Below are positions 57,739-64,000 of a stretch of 64,000 nt of DNA, one piece after another. The DNA is from Bilabrum cf. latius (Eukaryota > Bigyra: Bicosoecida > Bigyra > Bicosoecida): contig OZ237751.1 of the NCBI GenBank assembly GCA_965178125.1, positions 1,054,001 to 1,118,000 of the forward strand, in the 5' to 3' direction. The position numbers and the translations under genes are program-made. Each line of letters starts with the position of its first letter. Positions within the stretch are counted from its first letter, which is position 1. The notes under the pieces were generated by a model. That model was not told the DNA's origin. It did not search any database and saw only the letters and a program-made list of their open reading frames with translations.

Positions 57739-58132
57739 TTAGGGTAGGGTAGGGTTAGGGTTAGGGTTAGGGTTAGGGTTAGGGTTAGGGTTAGGGTTAG
57801 GGTTAGGGTTAGGGTTAGGGTTAGGGTTAGGGTTAGGGTTAGGGTTAGGGTTAGGGTTAGGGTTAGGGTTAGGGTTAGGGTTAGGGTTAGGGTTAGGGTT
57901 AGGGTTAGGGTTAGGGTTAGGGTTAGGGTTAGGGTTAGGGTTAGGGTTAGGGTTAGGGTTAGGGTTAGGGTTAGGGTTAGGGTTAGGGTTAGGGTTAGGG
58001 TTAGGGTTAGGGTTAGGGTTAGGGTTAGGGTTAGGGTTAGGGTTAGGGTTAGGGTTAGGGTTAGGGTTAGGGTTAGGGTTAGGGTTAGGGTTAGGGTTAG
58101 GGTTAGGGTTAGGGTTAGGGTTAGGGTTAGGG
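57739..58132 (+). repeat. Telomeric tract 9
   Basis: Same irregular start as tract 8. Followed by the junction element and a return to subfamily A satellite. Confidence 0.97.
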
Positions 58133-58192
58133 TATCTAATATAAAGTCAGGGACAGGGTCGGGGAAAAAATATTTTCATCTTCAATATTTGT

Positions 58193-59352
58193 CGAAAAAC
58201 GACGTGCTACGATCTCGGCAACTACAGGTGATATGAAGACCGTTCAAACTGCATCGGGACGGCCTGGGGGCACAACATGGGCCAAATGTTCCCCAGGTTC
58301 CGTTCTGGCCGCGCGGCGCCGATATGGGTGTATGAAGAATTTCACACCGAAAAACGACGTGCTACGATCTCGGCAACTACAGGTGATATGAAGACCGTTC
58401 AAACTGCATCGGGACGGCCTGGGGGCACAACATGGGCCAAATGTTCCCCAGGTTCCGTTCTGGCCGCGCGGCGCCGATATGGGTGTATGAAGAATTTCAC
58501 ACCGAAAAACGACGTGCTACGATCTCGGCAACTACAGGTGATATGAAGACCGTTCAAACTGCATCGGGACGGCCTGGGGGCAAAACATGGGCCAAATGTT
58601 CCCCAGGTTCCGTTCTGGCCGCGCGGCGCCGATATGGGTGTATGAAGAATTTCACACCGAAAAACGACGTGCTACGATCTCGGCAACTACAGGTGATATG
58701 AAGACCGTTCAAACTGCATCGGGACGGCCTGGGGGCAAAACATGGGCCAAATGTTCCCCAGGTTCCGTTCTGGCCGCGCGGCGCCGATATGGGTGTATGA
58801 AGAATTTCACACCGAAAAACGACGTGCTACGATCTCGGCAACTACAGGTGATATGAAGACCGTTCAAACTGCATCGGGACGGCCTGGGGGCACAACATGG
58901 GCCAAATGTTCCCCAGGTTCCGTTCTAGCCGCGCGGCGCCGATATGGGTGTATGAAGAATTTCACACCGAAAAACGACGTGCTACGATCTCGGCAACTAC
59001 AGGTGATATGAAGACCGTTCAAACTGCATCGGGACGGCCTGGGGGCACAACATGGGCCAAATATTCCCCAGGTTCCGTTCTGGCCGCGCGGCGCCGATAT
59101 GGGTGTATGAAGAATTTCACACCGAAAAACGACGTGCTACGATCTCGGCAACTACAGGTGATATGAAGACCGTTCAAACTGCATCGGGACGGCCTGGGGG
59201 CAAAACATGGGCCAAATATTCCCCAGGTTCCGTTCTGGCCGCGCGGCGCCGATATGGGTGTATGAAGAATTTCACACCGAAAAACGACGTGCTACGATCT
59301 CGGCAACTACAGGTGATATGAAGACCGTTCAAACTGCATCGGGACGGCCTGG
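58193..59352. repeat. 155-bp satellite array A6
   Basis: Counterpart of array A4 without the 12-bp duplication; shares its diagnostic variants (GGGCAAAACATG, TTCTAGCCGC, AAATATTCCCC) in the same order. Confidence 0.95.
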
Positions 59353-59418
59353 TTAGGGTTAGGGTTAGGGTTAGGGTTAGGGTTAGGGTTAGGGTTAGGG
59401 TTAGGGTTAGGGTTAGGG
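59353..59418 (+). repeat. Telomeric tract 10 (short, 11 units)
   Basis: Counterpart of tract 5, followed by the same truncated junction element. Confidence 0.95.
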
Positions 59419-59463
59419 TATCTAATATAAAGTCAGGGACAGGGTCGGGGAAAAAATATTTTC

Positions 59464-59776
59464 TTAGGGTTAGGGGTTAGGGTTAGGGTTAGGGTTAGGG
59501 TTAGGGTTAGGGTTAGGGTTAGGGTTAGGGTTAGGGTTAGGGTTAGGGTTAGGGTTAGGGTTAGGGTTAGGGTTAGGGTTAGGGTTAGGGTTAGGGTTAG
59601 GGTTAGGGTTAGGGTTAGGGTTAGGGTTAGGGTTAGGGTTAGGGTTAGGGTTAGGGTTAGGGTTAGGGTTAGGGTTAGGGTTAGGGTTAGGGTTAGGGTT
59701 AGGGTTAGGGTTAGGGTTAGGGTTAGGGTTAGGGTTAGGGTTAGGGTTAGGGTTAGGGTTAGGGTTAGGGTTAGGG
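59464..59776 (+). repeat. Telomeric tract 11
   Basis: Counterpart of tract 6, same length and same extra G in the second unit. Confidence 0.97.
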
Positions 59777-59836
59777 TATCTAATATAAAGTCAGGGACAG
59801 GGTCGGGGAAAAAATATTTTCATCTTCAATATTTGT

Positions 59837-61219
59837 CGAAAAACGACGTGCTACGATCTCGGTAACTACAGGTGATATGAAGACCGTTCAAACTGCATCG
59901 GGACGGCCTGGGGGCACAACATGGGCCAAATGTTCCCCAGGTTCCGTTCTGGCCGCGCGGCGCCGATATGGGTGTATGAAGAATTTCACACCGAAAAACG
60001 ACGTGCTACGATCTCGGCAACTACAGGTGATATGAAGACCGTTCAAACTGCATCGGGACGGCCTGGGGGCACAACATGGGCCAAATGTTCCCCAGGTTCC
60101 GTTCTGGCCGCGCGGCGCCGATATGGGTGTATGAAGAATTTCACACCGAAAAACGACGTGCTACGATCTCGGCAACTACAGGTGATATGAAGACCGTTCA
60201 AACTGCATCGGGACGGCCTGGGGGCACAACATGGGCCAAATGTTCCCCAGGTTCCGTTCTGGCCGCGCGGCGCCGATATGGGTGTATGAAGAATTTCACA
60301 CCGAAAAACGACGTGCTACGATCTCGGCAACTACAGGTGATATGAAGACCGTTCAAACTGCATCGGGACGGCCTGGGGGCACAACATGGGCCAAATGTTC
60401 CCCAGGTTCCGTTCTGGCCGCGCGGCGCCGATATGGGTGTATGAAGAATTTCACACCGAAAAACGACGTGCTACGATCTCGGCAACTACAGGTGATATGA
60501 AGACCGTTCAAACTGCATCGGGACGGCCTGGGGGCACAACATGGGCCAAATGTTCCCCAGGTTCCGTTCTGGCCGCGCGGCGCCGATATGGGTGTATGAA
60601 GAATTTCACACCGAAAAACGACGTGCTACGATCTCGGCAACTACAGGTGATATGAAGACCGTTCAAACTGCATCGGGACGGCCTGGGGGCACAACATGGG
60701 CCAAATGTTCCCCAGGTTCCGTTCTGGCCGCGCGGCGCCGATATGGGTGTATGAAGAATTTCACACCGAAAAACGACGTGCTACGATCTCGGCAACTACA
60801 GGTGATATGAAGACCGTTCAAACTGCATCGGGACGGCCTGGGGGCACAACATGGGCCAAATGTTCCCCAGGTTCCGTTCTGGCCGCGCGGCGCCGATATG
60901 GGTGTATGAAGAATTTCACACCGAAAAACGACGTGCTACGATCTCGGCAACTACAGGTGATATGAAGACCGTTCAAACTGCATCGGGACGGCCTGGGGGC
61001 ACAACATGGGCCAAATGTTCCCCAGGTTCCGTTCTGGCCGCGCGGCGCCGATATGGGTGTATGAAGAATTTCACACCGAAAAACGACGTGCTACGATCTC
61101 GGCAACTACAGGTGATATGAAGACCGTTCAAACTGCATCGGGACGGCCTGGGAGCACAACATGGGCCAAATGTTCCCCAGGTTCCGTTCTGGCCGCGCGG
61201 CGCCGATATGGGTGTATGA
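59837..61219. repeat. 155-bp satellite array A7
   Basis: Counterpart of array A5 at a constant displacement of 7773 bp, ending in the same single-copy sequence. Confidence 0.95.
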
Positions 61220-61474
61220 AGATTTGCATGTTTATTCAATATGCATGGTTTATCTGTCAATTGTAGAATGGGTATGGTGTACATGACAGTTGTATTTGCT
61301 GTGTGGATTGCTTTGATCTAAGGTATTAACTGGTTGACACGTCAAGACTCAACAGAATGCCTCCCGGCTCCTAATGCTGCGTCCGAATGGGTCAATGGCA
61401 GACACTTTGGCAAACTCCTCTCACAAGCTGGCCCAGCTGCCACTGACCTCAATTGCCGTCCCCCTGCCTGCCTC
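61220..61474. other. Sequence between satellite and gene Y, copy 2
   Basis: Duplicate of 53447-53701. Nothing recognised. Confidence 0.45.
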
Positions 61475-62512
61475 TCACTCGTCACCGAAAGCTGCTAGGA
61501 GCGCTTCCACAGCGTCGACGTCTGCCGCATTGAGATCTCCTTTCGCCGTCTTCTCGAGGGCCGTCATCAGGTTTGCGAACATTTCCAACTCGCGGTCCCT
61601 CTCTTCAATTGTTGCCTCCACGTCCTCGCGCATGTCTTTGAGAGTCCGGCTGACGCCCATCGCGCTGTCATCGCAGGCAGCAAGGATGCGGTCCACCAGG
61701 TGCCGCTGCTAGTCGGTGAAGGCGGTGTCCTCCATTCCACTGTTGTTGTCAGAGTCGTCTTGCTGGTTCTGGCCGTCGTTTTCTTCTTCCTCAACCAGCT
61801 GCTCCTCATCCTCCTCGTCCTGCTGCTCAAACCCCATTGGAGCGTCGTCCTCGTCCTGCTCTCCAGCTGCGTCTGCGCGGTACCGACCACCGATGTCCTC
61901 TTCATCTTCGTCAGAGTCCTGACGAGGCAGTGATGCTGCTGCTCCACTCCTTGCGCCACTTGCTCCCCTTTTCTCCTGTTCAACGGCGCGGCGTGCTCCT
62001 CTGCCATTGCCTGGTTGGACGACTGCCGGTCGCTCGGGCTGCCTCTCAGCCGCCTTCTTGCCCTTTGACTCTGCCGGTTGTGCACCCTTGCCCTTCGCCT
62101 TGCCCTTCGACTTGCCCTTCGACTTGCCCTTCGACTTGCCCGCGGCCTTGGTCCTGGCCTTTGCCTTGGCCTTTGCCTTGGCCTTTCTCTCGGCCTCCGC
62201 CTCTCGCTTGGCTCTGAGAAGATCGTTGTTCAGTCGCTCGGTCGATGAGTCGCTGGACTCTGAGCCGTCTGTATCCGGCTCACCCCGTGCTTTCCGGGCC
62301 GTGTAGGCCCTCTGGCCCTTCACATTGTTGTCGGGGTTGTCCTCGTCCTCATCGTCGTCGTCGTCCATGGCACTCCGTTTGCCCTTCCGAGCACGGGATG
62401 CCCCACTCGGCGAGGTAGCAGCGGCTCCCGAAGAGCCACCTTGATCTCCTGCTGCAGCCCCGGCAGAGTCCTTGACTGCCATGTCGAACACCTCTATGAA
62501 TACAGCCTCCAT
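61475..62512 (-). CDS. Gene Y, copy 2 (one in-frame TAG codon)
   Basis: Minus strand, ATG 62512 to TGA 61475, 1038 nt, 345 residues. It appears identical to copy 1 except for lacking the 18-bp insertion (between KKAAE and RQPERP), which itself contains a TAG. The remaining TAG is codon 268 (61711-61709), within FTD-TAG-QRHLVDRI, shared with copy 1. Reading it as Gln adds a 77-residue helical C-terminus. As both copies could be one recent duplication, conservation between them is weak evidence for function. Confidence 0.65.
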
Positions 62513-62553
62513 GCCTCCGCGTGCACGTACAGAGGCCGTCCCAGCTCCATTGT

Positions 62554-62927
62554 TTGGTTTGGGTTTTAGGTTTGGGTTTAGGGGGTTAGGGTTAGGGTTA
62601 GGGTTAGGGTTAGGGTTAGGGTTAGGGTTAGGGTTAGGGTTAGGGTTAGGGTTAGGGTTAGGGTTAGGGTTAGGGTTAGGGTTAGGGTTAGGGTTAGGGT
62701 TAGGGTTAGGGTTAGGGTTAGGGTTAGGGTTAGGGTTAGGGTTAGGGTTAGGGTTAGGGTTAGGGTTAGGGTTAGGGTTAGGGTTAGGGTTAGGGTTAGG
62801 GTTAGGGTTAGGGTTAGGGTTAGGGTTAGGGTTAGGGTTAGGGTTAGGGTTAGGGTTAGGGTTAGGGTTAGGGTTAGGGTTAGGGTTAGGGTTAGGGTTA
62901 GGGTTAGGGTTAGGGTTAGGGTTAGGG
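62554..62927 (+). repeat. Telomeric tract 12
   Basis: Counterpart of tract 7, one unit longer, with the same degenerate start. The junction element follows. Confidence 0.96.
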
Positions 62928-62978
62928 TATCTAATATAAAGTCAGGGACAGGGTCGGGGAAAAAATATTTTCATCTTC

Positions 62979-64000
62979 GAATTTTGACAAAATCCTGCGG
63001 GATACGATCTCGGCAACTACAGGAGATATGAAGACCGTTCAAATTGCATTGGGACGGCCTAGGGCCACAACATGGGGCAAATGTTCCCCAGGTTCCGTTT
63101 TTGACGCGCGGCGCCAATATTGGGCCTTGAAGATTTTCATGCTGAAATCCTGCGGGATACGATCTCGGCAACTACAGGAGATATGAAGACCGTTCAAATT
63201 GCATTGGGACGGCCTAGGGCCACAACATGGGGCAAATGTTCCCCAGGTTCCGTTTTTGACGCGCGGCGCCAATATTGGGCCTTGAAGATTTTCATGCTGA
63301 AATCCTGCGGGATACGATCTCGGCAACTACAGGAGATATGAAGACCGTTCAAATTGCATTGGGACGGCCTAGGGCCACAACATGGGGCAAATGTTCCCCA
63401 GGTTCCGTTTTTGACGCGCGGCGCCAATATTGGGCCTTGAAGATTTTCATGCTGAAATCCTGCGGGATACGATCTCGGCAACTACAGGAGATATGAAGAC
63501 CGTTCAAATTGCATTGGGACGGCCTAGGGCCACAACATGGGGCAAATGTTCCCCAGGTTCCGTTTTTGACGCGCGGCGCCAATATTGGGCCTTGAAGATT
63601 TTCATGCTGAAATCCTGCGGGATACGATCTCGGCAACTACAGGAGATATGAAGACCGTTCAAATTGCATTGGGACGGCCTAGGGCCACAACATGGGGCAA
63701 ATGTTCCCCAGGTTCCGTTTTTGACGCGCGGCGCCAATATTGGGCCTTGAAGATTTTCATGCTGAAATCCTGCGGGATACGATCTCGGCAACTACAGGAG
63801 ATATGAAGACCGTTCAAATTGCATTGGGACGGCCTAGGGCCACAACATGGGGCAAATGTTCCCCAGGTTCCGTTTTTGACGCGCGGCGCCAATATTGGGC
63901 CTTGAAGATTTTCATGCTGAAATCCTGCGGGATACGATCTCGGCAACTACAGGAGATATGAAGACCGTTCAAATTGCATTGGGACGGCCTAGGGCCACAA
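62979..64000. repeat. 155-bp satellite array B3 (runs off the window)
   Basis: Subfamily B copies, counterpart of B1 but without the six-base deletion in the part visible. About 6.6 units before the window ends. Confidence 0.95.

Larger units (their letters stand above)
58133..64000. repeat. Subtelomeric segmental duplication, copy 2
   Basis: Direct copy of 50348-56273. B2 and tracts 8 and 9 lie between the two copies. Confidence 0.92.

Noticed and set aside
46922-61266. Many 86-93 codon plus-strand frames (and minus-strand frames up to about 100 codons) in the 155-bp satellite
   Set aside because: They repeat every 155 bp, which is not a multiple of three, overlap one another in different frames, and exist only because the unit happens to lack stops. 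No start context or independent conservation.
46839-64000. CRISPR-like array
   Set aside because: The units are adjacent 155-bp satellites without unique spacers, in a eukaryotic subtelomere.

Overview
The window is nuclear DNA of a GC-rich microbial eukaryote. It has spliceosomal introns (GT...AG, about 90-235 nt), an iron-sulfur scaffold gene with a mitochondrial presequence, very large multidomain surface proteins, and long tracts of the vertebrate-type telomere repeat TTAGGG. I cannot name the species.

The central observation is that TAG reads as glutamine. Every intact gene that I can reconstruct, on both strands, except the partial gene at the left edge, needs at least one in-frame TAG to be read through; I count 29 in about 13,100 codons. 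Two near-identical copies of a 4.7-kilocodon gene differ at eight TAG positions, and at all eight the other copy has CAG. No reconstructed gene contains an in-frame TAA or TGA, and every one ends at TGA. Standard translation would break these genes into many false pieces.

Layout. 1-1505: 3' part of an ankyrin-repeat gene. 1650-2561: ISCU/IscU in four exons. 3029-6692: a putatively N-myristoylated class V aminotransferase-fold protein. 6792-8070 (minus): a five-exon ankyrin gene. 8141-8472: a fold-back repeat. 8853-45367: a tandem duplication of about 18 kb. Each unit carries a giant receptor-like gene (signal peptide, kelch, F5/8-type lectin, sushi, cadherin-like, about 10-12 IPT/TIG domains, Cys-rich region, about 9 membrane segments) followed by an unrecognised gene, here called gene X. 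Gene X is intact only in the right-hand unit. The first copy has a 930-bp deletion and a frameshift, and a third, older 3' fragment lies at 8810-9270.

From 45869 to the end the sequence is subtelomeric: a 43-bp minisatellite, then alternating (TTAGGG)n tracts and arrays of a 155-bp satellite in two related subfamilies (A and B). All tracts point rightwards, as expected near a right-hand chromosome end. Every tract is followed by the same junction element of about 45-60 bp, while the sequence entering each tract differs. A 7.77-kb block carrying a small Lys/Ala-rich gene (gene Y, minus strand, also with TAG codons) is present twice. These patterns suggest broken ends healed by telomere addition, then spread as telomere-satellite units. 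The exactness of the repeats also makes assembly error something to exclude.
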